From NCBI RefSeq assembly GCF_040253585.1, contig NZ_JBELAU010000008.1, forward strand, positions 186,001-250,000: a stretch of DNA of 64,000 nucleotides, written 5' to 3'. The notes beneath the pieces were generated by a model. The model made no database searches, had not been told where the DNA came from, and saw only the letters and a program-made list of their open reading frames with translations. The first letter of the stretch is position 1. Each line of letters opens with the position of its first letter. Source of the stretch: Emticicia sp040253585 (GTDB lineage: Bacteria; Bacteroidota; Bacteroidia; Cytophagales; Spirosomataceae). This document shows positions 25,217-33,400 of this stretch, in pieces. The position numbers and the translations under genes are program-made.

Positions 25217-28198
25217 ATGAAACTCATCCCCCTCTTTATGCTGTTTTTTGCGGTCAATTGTTTGGCTCAAAAGTTAAATTCCAAGCAGCTTGTTTTGAAA
25301 GAAGGCACAAACATGGCTATTGGACTTTCGCCCGATGGAAAAAGCATTGCTCTTGATTTACAAGGCACTATCTACAAAATTTCATCGAGTGGTGGCAATG
25401 CTTTGGCTCTCACTGATGGCATGGGTGACGACCGTCAACCACATTGGATGCCCGACGGCAAAAGAATTGTATTTCAGTCATACAGAGGGGGAACGTTTCA
25501 TATTTGGAGCGTAAACAGCGAAGGAAAAGACCTAAAACAGCACACAACTGGGCCATTCGACCATCGAGAGCCTTTTGCATCGCCCGATGGCAAAAGTATT
25601 CTTTGTTCGTCCGACCGAAACGGTAATTATGATATTTGGAAACAAAATCTCGCCACGGGCGAAATGACCGCCCTCACCACCAACAAAGACCACGATTACG
25701 CACCCGCATACTCGCCCGATAGCAAAACCGTAGCATTTGCCTCAACCCGAAGCGAAGGTGCAGGAATTTATCTTATTGATGAAAACGGCTCCGAGAAACT
25801 ACTGGCAGCTACTGGCAAAGGAGTTCCGAATGCTCCTGCTTGGAGTAATGATGGCCTTTGGCTTAGCTATCAAGTAGCCAACGGAAGCCAAACTTCTTTG
25901 ATGAAAGTAGAAGTAGCAACGGGCAAAACCGTTCAAATTAATAAACAGGGAGATGACGTTTTCCCTTTCCGTGCTTCTTGGGTTTCCAGCAATAAGTTTT
26001 TCTATACGTCAGATGGCAAAATAAAAACCGCTGATACCAACAATGAACAAATTTCAGAAATTCCTTTTCAAGTAAAACTGACCGTCAGTACGCCAGTTTA
26101 TCAACGAAAAACCTACGATTTTGATGGAATAAATGCCAAAAATGTCAAAGGAATTCGTTGCCCAGTGGTTTCCCCCGATGGAAAACAGGTAGTTTTTGTG
26201 GCTTTGGGCGATATGTGGTTACTGACAATCGGCAATCCAAAACCTGTAAAACTCACCGATGATGTGTATTACGAAACCGACCCAACTTGGTCGCCTGATG
26301 GCACAAAAATTCTCTTTTCGGCCGACAAATCGGGCAATATGGATTTATATACATTAGAACTTTCTACTAAAAATATCACACAACTTACCAAAACTGATGA
26401 AGATGAGAATCAAGGCTCGTGGGTAGCTGATGGCACTAAAATCGCATTTTTAAAGCAAGGTTTACGCAATACTTTGGGCGTTGGAACAATGCTCAATATC
26501 ATGGATTTGAAAACTGGCCTTGTCAAGAAAGTACACAAACCTATGTTTTTGCCTGGTCAACCAACTTGGTCGCCGAATGGGAAATATGTTATGATGGCCG
26601 CCTTAGATGCTTATTCTTCAAAATTCCGTGAGGGTGTTAGTAAATTTTTGCTGGTTAATGCCGAAAGTGGCGAATCGGTTTCGACAACTACGCCATTTCC
26701 GCACCAAACAATGGCAATGAGATACCGAAACGGCCCGATTTGGTCGCCCGATGGCACAAAACTGGCTTATGTAAAAGATGCTCTTTTGTGGGTGATTGAT
26801 GTAAACTCCGATGGACAATTTATGGGGCAGCCTCGTGCTTTAACTACTGAATTGGCCGAAGCCCCAACTTGGACGGGCGATTCAAAATCAATCGTTTATT
26901 TAGCTACTGATAAACTTCGCCAAGTAACTATCGCAGATGCTTCTAAAAAAGACATTCCCTTAGATTTGACTTGGACAATTACAAAATCGCAAGAAAAAAC
27001 GGTGATTCATGCAGGAAAACTCTTTGATGGAAAAAATGAAAAACTATTGACTAACGTTGATATAATCATCGAAAATAATCGAATAATTGCTATTCAAGCT
27101 CACAAAGATTCATATCCTGCAACATATAAAAAAATTGATGCCTCGAATCTGACCGTTATGCCAGGTTTATTCGAGACTCATGCTCACCTCGACTCGCAAT
27201 TTGGCGAAAAAACAGGTAGAATATGGTTGTCTTATGGCATTACGAGCGTGCGTGAGCCTGGCTCTGACCCTTACGATGCCGTCGAACAACGAGAATCGTG
27301 GCACAGCGGAAAACGTCCCGGCCCATTTCATTTCCTGACAGGAGCATTGACCGATGGTGGAAGAATTTATTATAACATGGCAACCGCCATTGGCTCAGAA
27401 GAACAGCTAAAATTGGAACTCAACAGAGCAAAGACTTTAGAGTATGACCTCATAAAAACCTACGTTAGAATGCCCGATGAATGGCAGAAGAAAATTACGG
27501 AATACGCCCACCAAAACGGAATGTCGGTGTCATCGCACGAGATTTTTCCTGCGGCACGTTATGGTGTAGATGCGGTCGAACACATTGCCGCTACGAGCCG
27601 CCGAGGATATTCGCCGAAAATCACAACCGCAGGCAAAAGCTACGATGATATGATTCAAATTATCAGTCAATCAAAAATGGTTATTACGCCAACCTTAGCT
27701 CTCTCGGGTGGATTTTGGACATTGATTACTAAAGACACCTCACTTTTTGATACACCACAATTCAAACAAATATATCCAGCTTATTATCGTACGGCAATGC
27801 TCGAAACTGCTAAACAGATGAAAAGTCAGCCACTTCCGATGCTGGCAACGTATAGCAATACTGGCAAAACACTAAAAAAGCTTTCGGAAAGTGGGGCAAA
27901 TATTACGAGCGGAACTGACTCGCCCATTATGCCTTACGGAACGAGTTTACACGTAGAAATTTGGAATTACGTAGAAAACGGACTGAGTAATTTCAAGGCT
28001 CTACAAACCAGCACCATCAATGCTGCTAAAGCCCTTAATGTAGATAAAGACCTCGGTAGTTTGGAAGTGGGAAAAATAGCCAATATCAGTATCGTAGAAG
28101 GAAATCCTTTGGAAAATATCCGAGATACTCAACGAGTAAAATACGTTTTGGTGAATGGAAAAGCCTATACCATTGAAGAACTTTTGAAAAAGCCTTGA
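25217..28198 (+). CDS. Secreted beta-propeller amidohydrolase
   Basis: 993 residues. Signal peptide ends near residue 18 (NCLAQ). Residues from about 30 to 570 form TolB-like WD40/PD40 blades, marked by repeated (S/A)PDGK and WSPDGTKI motifs. The amidohydrolase domain covers about 595-985, with the metal motif ETHAHLD, further histidines in VSSHEIF and AVEHIAA, and the catalytic Asp in SGTDSP. This is the layout of Bacteroidota imidazolonepropionase-like amidohydrolases. Known members cleave cyclic or acyl amides, and propeller fusions probably restrict access to small peptides or amides. It follows SusC/SusD in the same direction, so it may process what they import. Exact substrate cannot be told. 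All visible metal ligands are intact. Confidence 0.88.
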   Translation: MKLIPLFMLFFAVNCLAQKLNSKQLVLKEGTNMAIGLSPDGKSIALDLQGTIYKISSSGGNALALTDGMGDDRQPHWMPDGKRIVFQSYRGGTFHIWSVNSEGKDLKQHTTGPFDHREPFASPDGKSILCSSDRNGNYDIWKQNLATGEMTALTTNKDHDYAPAYSPDSKTVAFASTRSEGAGIYLIDENGSEKLLAATGKGVPNAPAWSNDGLWLSYQVANGSQTSLMKVEVATGKTVQINKQGDDVFPFRASWVSSNKFFYTSDGKIKTADTNNEQISEIPFQVKLTVSTPVYQRKTYDFDGINAKNVKGIRCPVVSPDGKQVVFVALGDMWLLTIGNPKPVKLTDDVYYETDPTWSPDGTKILFSADKSGNMDLYTLELSTKNITQLTKTDEDENQGSWVADGTKIAFLKQGLRNTLGVGTMLNIMDLKTGLVKKVHKPMFLPGQPTWSPNGKYVMMAALDAYSSKFREGVSKFLLVNAESGESVSTTTPFPHQTMAMRYRNGPIWSPDGTKLAYVKDALLWVIDVNSDGQFMGQPRALTTELAEAPTWTGDSKSIVYLATDKLRQVTIADASKKDIPLDLTWTITKSQEKTVIHAGKLFDGKNEKLLTNVDIIIENNRIIAIQAHKDSYPATYKKIDASNLTVMPGLFETHAHLDSQFGEKTGRIWLSYGITSVREPGSDPYDAVEQRESWHSGKRPGPFHFLTGALTDGGRIYYNMATAIGSEEQLKLELNRAKTLEYDLIKTYVRMPDEWQKKITEYAHQNGMSVSSHEIFPAARYGVDAVEHIAATSRRGYSPKITTAGKSYDDMIQIISQSKMVITPTLALSGGFWTLITKDTSLFDTPQFKQIYPAYYRTAMLETAKQMKSQPLPMLATYSNTGKTLKKLSESGANITSGTDSPIMPYGTSLHVEIWNYVENGLSNFKALQTSTINAAKALNVDKDLGSLEVGKIANISIVEGNPLENIRDTQRVKYVLVNGKAYTIEELLKKP

Positions 28199-28508
28199 GG
28201 TAAAGTTAAGTCATCTCGAATTCTATTAGAAAAATAAATTCCTTATAGTAAATGGGTTATGTGTGCAAAATTACTCCGTAGGAGTTAAATATTGGTAGAA
28301 AAAAATGAACCAAGAAACTTCTAAGCCCCATCGGGGCGAAATATTTCGCCCCGATGGGGCTTAGAAGATAGATTTAGCTTATTTCTACGGCAGCGGCCGA
28401 CCGTCGATATGAAGCCCCTCTGGGGCAAATACGAACTATTTTAATCCCGAACTTACATTAAAAATACCTGAGGTAGTTTTTAAAACTCAGGGCATTCAGC
28501 CTTTTTCT
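28199..28508. repeat. Intergenic palindromic repeat cluster
   Basis: 310 bases between convergent genes without a coding region. Three elements share one design, a short palindrome with a TTNA(T)AT-type tail. First, ACTCC-GTA-GGAGT at 28273-28285 followed by TTAAATATTGGTAG. Second, a 50-bp perfect palindrome (28318-28367) made of two GCCCC-GAT/ATC-GGGGC units in opposite orientation. Third, in reverse, GCCCC-TCT-GGGGC at 28414-28426, whose minus-strand tail reads TTCATATCGACGG. The stems differ in sequence but stay self-complementary. Confidence 0.65.
28318..28367. repeat. 50-bp perfect palindrome
   Basis: Both 25-base arms (28318-28342 and 28343-28367) are exactly complementary with no loop, so the DNA could form a cruciform and the RNA a very strong hairpin. 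It may also terminate both convergent genes, although no T run follows. Confidence 0.75.
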
Positions 28509-29102
28509 TTACTCATTCCAAGCATTTTGCCCATTAAGCGGCATACAAGCAATATATTCACCGGGAACTGGGTCGTAAACTAACACATTTTTGCCAATAC
28601 TTTCGGAAGTATAAAAGCCAAATAATGTTAGGCTTTTCACGGTCTTATAAAACGTTGGCTTCGGTGCATCGGGTTCGAGATTAATTCCCCACAAATTCAT
28701 GCCTGAGCGTGGATTATCTTTTTCGAGTTCAAGCAAATATGCCTCACGTTTAGCTGGTTCGAGTTCTACAAAGTTCTTACCGTATTTATCTTTACAAACC
28801 TCATCAAAAGCTTCGAGGTCTTTCGTAAACTTTTCTTTGCCAGCAGCATCCATCGTGTCATTGACCATTTTATCAATAAACTGTGGTACGCCCAACTCTT
28901 TTGCCCCTGGAGTTTTGGTTTTCGGCAAAATAGTTTCGGCAATTTCGGCAATGGTGGCGGCCTGATTAGCAGATAGAAAAACTGGTTTCCAACTTAATTT
29001 AGCATCTTTCGCACAAGCAATAAAGATTTCGGAAAAAGCCACGCCCGAAACTCCCAAACCCAATGCCAATGCTGTATTTTTTATATATTCTCTACGATTC
29101 AT
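28509..29102 (-). CDS. Gluconate 2-dehydrogenase subunit 3-family protein (small subunit of GMC dehydrogenase)
   Basis: 197 residues. The N-terminus has a twin-arginine-like signal (MNRREYIKNTALALGLG), so it is probably exported folded with its partner. The rest matches the small subunit family: AATIAEIAETILPKTKTPGAKELGVPQFIDKM (seen in parts) and a C-terminal FYTSESIG...YDPVPGEYIAC region. This subunit is needed for maturation and export of membrane-associated GMC dehydrogenases of sugars, such as glucoside 3-dehydrogenase. It lies 131 bases downstream of the GMC gene on the same strand, separated by a strong inverted repeat. No cytochrome c subunit is adjacent. Confidence 0.87.
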   Translation of the reverse strand: MNRREYIKNTALALGLGVSGVAFSEIFIACAKDAKLSWKPVFLSANQAATIAEIAETILPKTKTPGAKELGVPQFIDKMVNDTMDAAGKEKFTKDLEAFDEVCKDKYGKNFVELEPAKREAYLLELEKDNPRSGMNLWGINLEPDAPKPTFYKTVKSLTLFGFYTSESIGKNVLVYDPVPGEYIACMPLNGQNAWNE

Positions 29103-29144
29103 GGTATCCTCTTTTTATTTTTTTAATACTTTTTCGCTGAAAAG

Positions 29145-29223
29145 ACATCCCCCTGCCCCCTTCAAAGGGGGAATTGTTACACGAGAACAGAAAACTCCCC
29201 CTTTGAAGGGGGCAGGGGGATGT
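29145..29223. repeat. 31-bp inverted repeat between GMC gene and its small-subunit gene
   Basis: Arms at 29145-29175 and 29193-29223 match at 30 of 31 positions with a 17-base loop. Each arm also contains its own CCCCCTT/AAGGGGG palindrome. It fills most of the 131-base gap inside the GMC-small-subunit transcript. This C-rich repeat type is, to my knowledge, widespread in Bacteroidota intergenic DNA. It could lower expression of the downstream gene. Confidence 0.75.
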
Positions 29224-29233
29224 AATAACTCAA

Positions 29234-30958
29234 CTACAAATTCTTCTTATTCAATTCCGAAACAGCAAAATCGGCGGCACGTGCCGTAAGAGCCATGTAA
29301 GTAATTGATGGATTTACGCAATTCGATGAAGTCATACAAGCACCATCCGTTACGAAAACATTTTTTACTCCATGAATTTGGTTGTTTTCATTCAAAACTG
29401 AAGTTTTTGGGTCTTTACCCATCCGAGCCGTTCCCATTTCATGAACGCCATTGCCCAAACCTCCAGCATTGTCAAAAGTTCGGACATTCTTAAAACCTGA
29501 CGCTTCAAGCATTTCGGCAGCATCGGCCATGATTTGCTTACGCATCTTTAGTTCATTATCCTTAATTTCAGCATCAAAAACCAACTGTGGAATACCCCAA
29601 TTATCAACTTTTGATTCGTGGAGTGTCACTTTGTTTTCGTGGTAAGGCAACACTTCACCAAAACCCATCAAACCCATATTCCAGCCGCCTGGTTTGTAGA
29701 GCGATTCTTTAAAATCTGCACCAATGGCATGTTCGTCAGCCCCTCTGCCCCAACCAGCTCGGCCTGCTCCCGCTCCTTGATAATCGTAGCCACGCAAGAA
29801 ATTCGGATTCTTCGATGCTTCATCAATATTCACGTATTTCGGAATAAAAAGTCCTGCGGGTTTTCGTCCTTTATAATATTGGTCTTCCAAACCATCAAAA
29901 TCGCCCATTGCTCCTACGTGGTAGTGATGGTCCATCAGATTATGGCCTAATTCGCCACTATCATTACCCATTCCGTTCGGGAAACGACTCGACTTTGAGT
30001 TGAGCAACACTTGTGTAGAAGCCAGTGTAGAAGCACAAGAAAAGATGATTTTTGCTTTAAACTCATGCACTTCGTTGGTTTCGGAATCAATCACTCTTAC
30101 GCCCGTTGCTCGCTGCGTAGCTTCATCGAAAATAATTTCTTTGACGATTGAGTTTGGTCTGATTACAAAATTACCAGTATTATTGGCAGCGGGCAAAGTA
30201 GCTGCATTGCTACTAAAATACGCTCCGTACGGACAGCCTCTCGAACAACGGTTTCGGTTCTGACATTTACCACGCCCCAAAGCCAAATGCACTTCGGTTG
30301 GTTGCGTTAGGTGAGCCACACGACCAGGCGTTACGATACGATTTTTGAATTTGCTTTTGACTTGTTGCTTGAAATGGTCTTCCAAACAATTGAGCGGAAT
30401 TGGCGGTAAAAACTCGCCATCGGGCAGATGCTCTAAACCCAGTTTTTCGCCACTGACACCCACAAATTTCTCGACATACGAATACCACGGAGCAATATCT
30501 TTGTAGCGAATCGGCCAGTCGATGGCGATTCCCTCACGGGCATTTGCTTCAAAGTCATAATTACTCCAGCGATACGTATGCTTTCCCCAAGTAATCGAAC
30601 GCCCGCCTACGTGGTTGCCACGAATCCAATCAAAAGGCTTGATTTCTTGGTACGGATTTTCCAAATCATTTGTAAAGAAATGCTTGGCAGCTTCACCCAC
30701 AAAGCCACTTCGGATTTGTATATGATGACGCTTACGGTCTTCATCAGTCAATGCTCCACGGTGTTCGAGTTCCCAATGGTCGAGCATCATGGTTGGGTAA
30801 TCTTCTATGTGATTCACCATTCGACCTTTTTCGAGCACTAAAGTTTTTAGTCCTTTCTCCGAAAGCTCTTTGGCAGCCCAACCACCGCTCATGCCCGAGC
30901 CTATCACGATGGCATCATAGGTATTGGTTTTGTTTAATTTGGTATTCAGATTTGCCAT
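29234..30958 (-). CDS. GMC-family FAD-dependent dehydrogenase (sugar 3-dehydrogenase-like)
   Basis: 574 residues. The FAD dinucleotide site is at the N-terminus (IVIGSGMSGGWAAKELSE, from about residue 16). A C-x5-C-x3-C segment (KCQNRNRCSRGCPYGAYF, about 234-251) matches the Fe-S cluster cysteines of membrane-linked GMC dehydrogenases, as in FAD-glucose and fructose dehydrogenase. The active-site pair is expected in VHEMGTARMG and the NPS of CVNPSITYM near the C-terminus. No signal peptide is present; export is probably by hitchhiking on the Tat-tagged small subunit. Family members oxidise sugars or glycosides and pass electrons to a cytochrome. It is first in its operon, with a promoter overlapped by a palindrome. 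Paralogous to the gene at 48529-50247. Substrate not determined. Confidence 0.92.
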   Translation of the reverse strand: MANLNTKLNKTNTYDAIVIGSGMSGGWAAKELSEKGLKTLVLEKGRMVNHIEDYPTMMLDHWELEHRGALTDEDRKRHHIQIRSGFVGEAAKHFFTNDLENPYQEIKPFDWIRGNHVGGRSITWGKHTYRWSNYDFEANAREGIAIDWPIRYKDIAPWYSYVEKFVGVSGEKLGLEHLPDGEFLPPIPLNCLEDHFKQQVKSKFKNRIVTPGRVAHLTQPTEVHLALGRGKCQNRNRCSRGCPYGAYFSSNAATLPAANNTGNFVIRPNSIVKEIIFDEATQRATGVRVIDSETNEVHEFKAKIIFSCASTLASTQVLLNSKSSRFPNGMGNDSGELGHNLMDHHYHVGAMGDFDGLEDQYYKGRKPAGLFIPKYVNIDEASKNPNFLRGYDYQGAGAGRAGWGRGADEHAIGADFKESLYKPGGWNMGLMGFGEVLPYHENKVTLHESKVDNWGIPQLVFDAEIKDNELKMRKQIMADAAEMLEASGFKNVRTFDNAGGLGNGVHEMGTARMGKDPKTSVLNENNQIHGVKNVFVTDGACMTSSNCVNPSITYMALTARAADFAVSELNKKNL

Positions 30959-30992
30959 TTTATGTTTTAAGATTGAATAGAGTACAAATTAG

Positions 30993-31023
30993 GAAAGATA
31001 ATTGATAATTTCATTTCGACAAA
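30993..31023 (-). promoter_or_regulatory. Promoter of the GMC operon
   Basis: On the minus strand TTTG (31020-31023), a 19-base spacer and TATCTTTC (30993-31000) match the consensus except for the final base. The start would be near 30986, leaving about 27 bases of leader. Confidence 0.5.
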
Positions 31024-31036
31024 AAATTTTGTCGAA
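31015..31036. promoter_or_regulatory. Palindrome over the -33 element (possible operator)
   Basis: Ten-base arms (31015-31024 TTCGACAAAA and 31027-31036 TTTTGTCGAA) flank a 2-base centre. The palindrome covers the -33 element of the GMC promoter and lies in the divergent region before the Fpg gene. Size and symmetry fit a dimeric repressor site, but no binding protein is identified. Confidence 0.4.
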
Positions 31037-31085
31037 CAAAAGCCATAAAAAAGGGTTAAATCAGAAAAACAAAAAGCAAAACTCC

Positions 31086-31889
31086 ATGCCCGAACTCCCA
31101 GAAGTAGAAACCTACCGTCGATATTTTGAAGAAACGAGTCTGTATCAGCCCATTGCCGATGTGTATGTGCAAGACACAAAACTTCTTACCACAGATTATG
31201 ATGTTTTGGTAGAAAAACTACGAAATAAGCAGTTTATTGGCACCAAACGCATCGGTAAAAATCTATTTGCTCAACTGGATGCTTCTTATTGGCTACATTT
31301 TCACTTCGGCATGACGGGCGATTTGGCCTATTTCCGAGACGAAGAAGATACCCCACGCTTTGCCCGAATAGTTTTCCGATTTGCGAATGGTTTTAAACTC
31401 GGCTTTTTATGTCCAAGAAAGTTTGAGAGAATCGGAATTGTAGAAAACATTGACGAATATCTTTCACGCAAGAAAATAAACAAAGATGCCCTCGAAATTG
31501 CGGTGGAAGAATTAAGTAAAACCTTAAAGAAGAAAAACGCACCCATCAAATCGGTGCTGCTCGACCAATCGACCGTCGCAGGAATCGGCAATTGGATTGT
31601 TGATGATGTGTTGTTTCAAGCAAAAATTCACCCCGAACGCACTTCGAGTCAACTATCTGATAATGAAGTAGTTGAGATTGACAAAGCCATCAAATTGGTC
31701 ATTCAAACAGCCATTGATTGCCAAGCTAATTATGATGATTTCCCGAAAAACTTCTTAATTCACGCACGAGGTTGGGGAATTCAGCAAAAAGATTTAATAG
31801 GAAAATGCCCCGATTGCGGCGAAGCAATCAGCATTTCAAAAGTTGGTGGACGAACAACATTCTTCTGCCCTACTCGACAAATCCTGTAA
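31086..31889 (+). CDS. Formamidopyrimidine-DNA glycosylase/Nei-family enzyme with altered zinc finger
   Basis: 267 residues from the ATG at 31086, which gives the required MPELPEVE start. The frame is open upstream to 31002, but catalysis needs Pro right after Met. P2 is the catalytic nucleophile and E3 its acid; the conserved lysine is in RIGKNLF, and the helix-two-turn-helix is LLDQSTVAGIGNWIVDDVLF. The enzyme removes oxidised bases (8-oxoguanine and related) and nicks the strand. The C-terminal zinc finger normally has C-x2-C...C-x2-C; here it reads CPDCG...GGRTTFFCPTRQIL, so the fourth cysteine is Arg and the protein stops four codons later. Zinc binding is probably weakened, while the DNA-contacting GGRTTFF is intact. 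Confidence 0.88.
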   Translation: MPELPEVETYRRYFEETSLYQPIADVYVQDTKLLTTDYDVLVEKLRNKQFIGTKRIGKNLFAQLDASYWLHFHFGMTGDLAYFRDEEDTPRFARIVFRFANGFKLGFLCPRKFERIGIVENIDEYLSRKKINKDALEIAVEELSKTLKKKNAPIKSVLLDQSTVAGIGNWIVDDVLFQAKIHPERTSSQLSDNEVVEIDKAIKLVIQTAIDCQANYDDFPKNFLIHARGWGIQQKDLIGKCPDCGEAISISKVGGRTTFFCPTRQIL

Positions 31890-32128
31890 GGGGAAGCGAA
31901 CATTCTGGTCAATGAAACTGAACAAAGTTTAATTTCATTTTTTATTGAAAATACAATATTTACAATAATTACAGGTAAAATTAAATATTTTGTAAACTCA
32001 ATTTTATTAAAAAAATCAAAATAAATTAAAAATATAGTTTATTCTGAAAATTTATTTTTATATGAAAATATTATAAAAACAATTTGTTTAAAAAATTTCA
32101 AACAAACAATTGATTTTGAATTTACAAT

Positions 32129-33103
32129 CTATTTAGTTCGTTCGATAGAAAATAGAACCAAATCATGTAATGATTGACGGAAAGCAGAGTCGGGAAATGT
32201 AAAGAGGATATCATTTGCTTCTTGAACGAAGCGTTTCATTACTTCGGTGGTATATTGAATTCCACCTGATTTTTTCACAAAATCAATCACTTCTGCTACT
32301 TTTTTAGGGTTTTCGGAGTGATTTTTTACTAAATTGATAATATTTCGTTTGTCAGACCATGACGCATGATTCAAAGCATATATCAGCGGTAAGGTCATTT
32401 TCTTTTCTTTGATATCAATGCCCGTTGGTTTGCCAATTTCAGCATCGCCATAATCAAAGAGGTCATCTTTTATCTGAAACGCCATACCGATTTTTTCACC
32501 CAAAAGCTTTGCTTTGGCCACAATTTCGGCATTTGCACCGACCGATGCCGCCCCAACTGCACAACATGAAGCTATCAAAGAAGCCGTTTTTTGACGAATC
32601 ACTTCATAATAAACATCTTCGGTAATATCCAATTTACGGGCTTTTTCAATTTGTAAAAGTTCGCCTTCACTGAGTTCTTTTACGGCTGTCGAAACAATTT
32701 TTAACAAGTCAAAATCTCCATTATCAACGCTTAAAAGTAAACCACGAGAAAGTAGATAATCGCCCACCAAAACGGCAATTTTATTTTTCCAAAGTGCCTT
32801 AATTGAGAAAAAACCACGACGGTAGTTTGAATCATCTACCACGTCATCGTGTACGAGGGTAGCCGTGTGTAGAAGTTCGATAAGAGCAGCACCACGATAA
32901 GTAGCTTCGTTGATTTCTCCGATAGTTCCAGCGGTTAAAAATACAAACATCGGACGAATTTGCTTACCTTTCCGATGAATAATGTATTTCATAATTTGAT
33001 CGAGCAGCATTACGTCGGTCTTCATCGACTGGCGAAATTTCTTCTCGAAAATCTCCAAATCTTGTTCGATTGGGGCTTGTATTTGGTTAATATCTAACGT
33101 CAT
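32129..33103 (-). CDS. Polyprenyl diphosphate synthase
   Basis: 324 residues from the ATG at 33103 (MTLDINQIQAPIEQDLEIF). The longer frame to 33142 adds only 13 residues of low similarity. The first Asp-rich motif is LVHDDVVDDSNYRRG and the second KDDLFDYGD, both intact; GKQIRPMFVFLTAG is the substrate-lysine region. The enzyme condenses isopentenyl units into long prenyl diphosphates, likely the side chain of menaquinone; octaprenyl length is likely but not provable here. A possible promoter (TTTG at 33210-33213, TATCTTTTC-like element at 33180-33187) lies upstream. Downstream is an AT-rich gap of 240 bases in which I see nothing. It is a monocistronic housekeeping gene. Confidence 0.93.
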   Translation of the reverse strand: MTLDINQIQAPIEQDLEIFEKKFRQSMKTDVMLLDQIMKYIIHRKGKQIRPMFVFLTAGTIGEINEATYRGAALIELLHTATLVHDDVVDDSNYRRGFFSIKALWKNKIAVLVGDYLLSRGLLLSVDNGDFDLLKIVSTAVKELSEGELLQIEKARKLDITEDVYYEVIRQKTASLIASCCAVGAASVGANAEIVAKAKLLGEKIGMAFQIKDDLFDYGDAEIGKPTGIDIKEKKMTLPLIYALNHASWSDKRNIINLVKNHSENPKKVAEVIDFVKKSGGIQYTTEVMKRFVQEANDILFTFPDSAFRQSLHDLVLFSIERTK

Positions 33104-33179
33104 GAAGAGGTGAGCAAAATGTTGTTTGCTCTGGGTATGCAATTTTACAATTGATTTCTGACTTATTGAGCAGAATAAA

Positions 33180-33213
33180 GAAAAATATCTTAATTTTAAT
33201 GGTTTTGTTCAAA
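33180..33213 (-). promoter_or_regulatory. Possible promoter of the polyprenyl synthase gene
   Basis: On the minus strand TTTG (33210-33213), 22 bases, then TATTTTTC (33180-33187), one mismatch to TAnnTTTG. The start would be near 33173, about 70 bases before the ATG at 33103. Confidence 0.3.
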
Positions 33214-33400
33214 TTTTTCTTGAATTACATCAATTACAATTACTTGTTTTTAATAATATTTGAGTATAAAAGCTCATTTTAAAGATAAACACCCTGTCTG
33301 ACAATAAGGTTTACTTTTTGAGCATTGTATTTGCTAAACTTTTTTTCAAAATTAGCTATTTTAATCGTATTATTGACGTGATAAAAAAATACTATTTATA

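Noticed and set aside
31002..31085. Longer N-terminus for the Fpg/Nei glycosylase
   Set aside because: Catalysis requires proline right after the initiating Met; the ATG at 31086 gives MPELPEVE.
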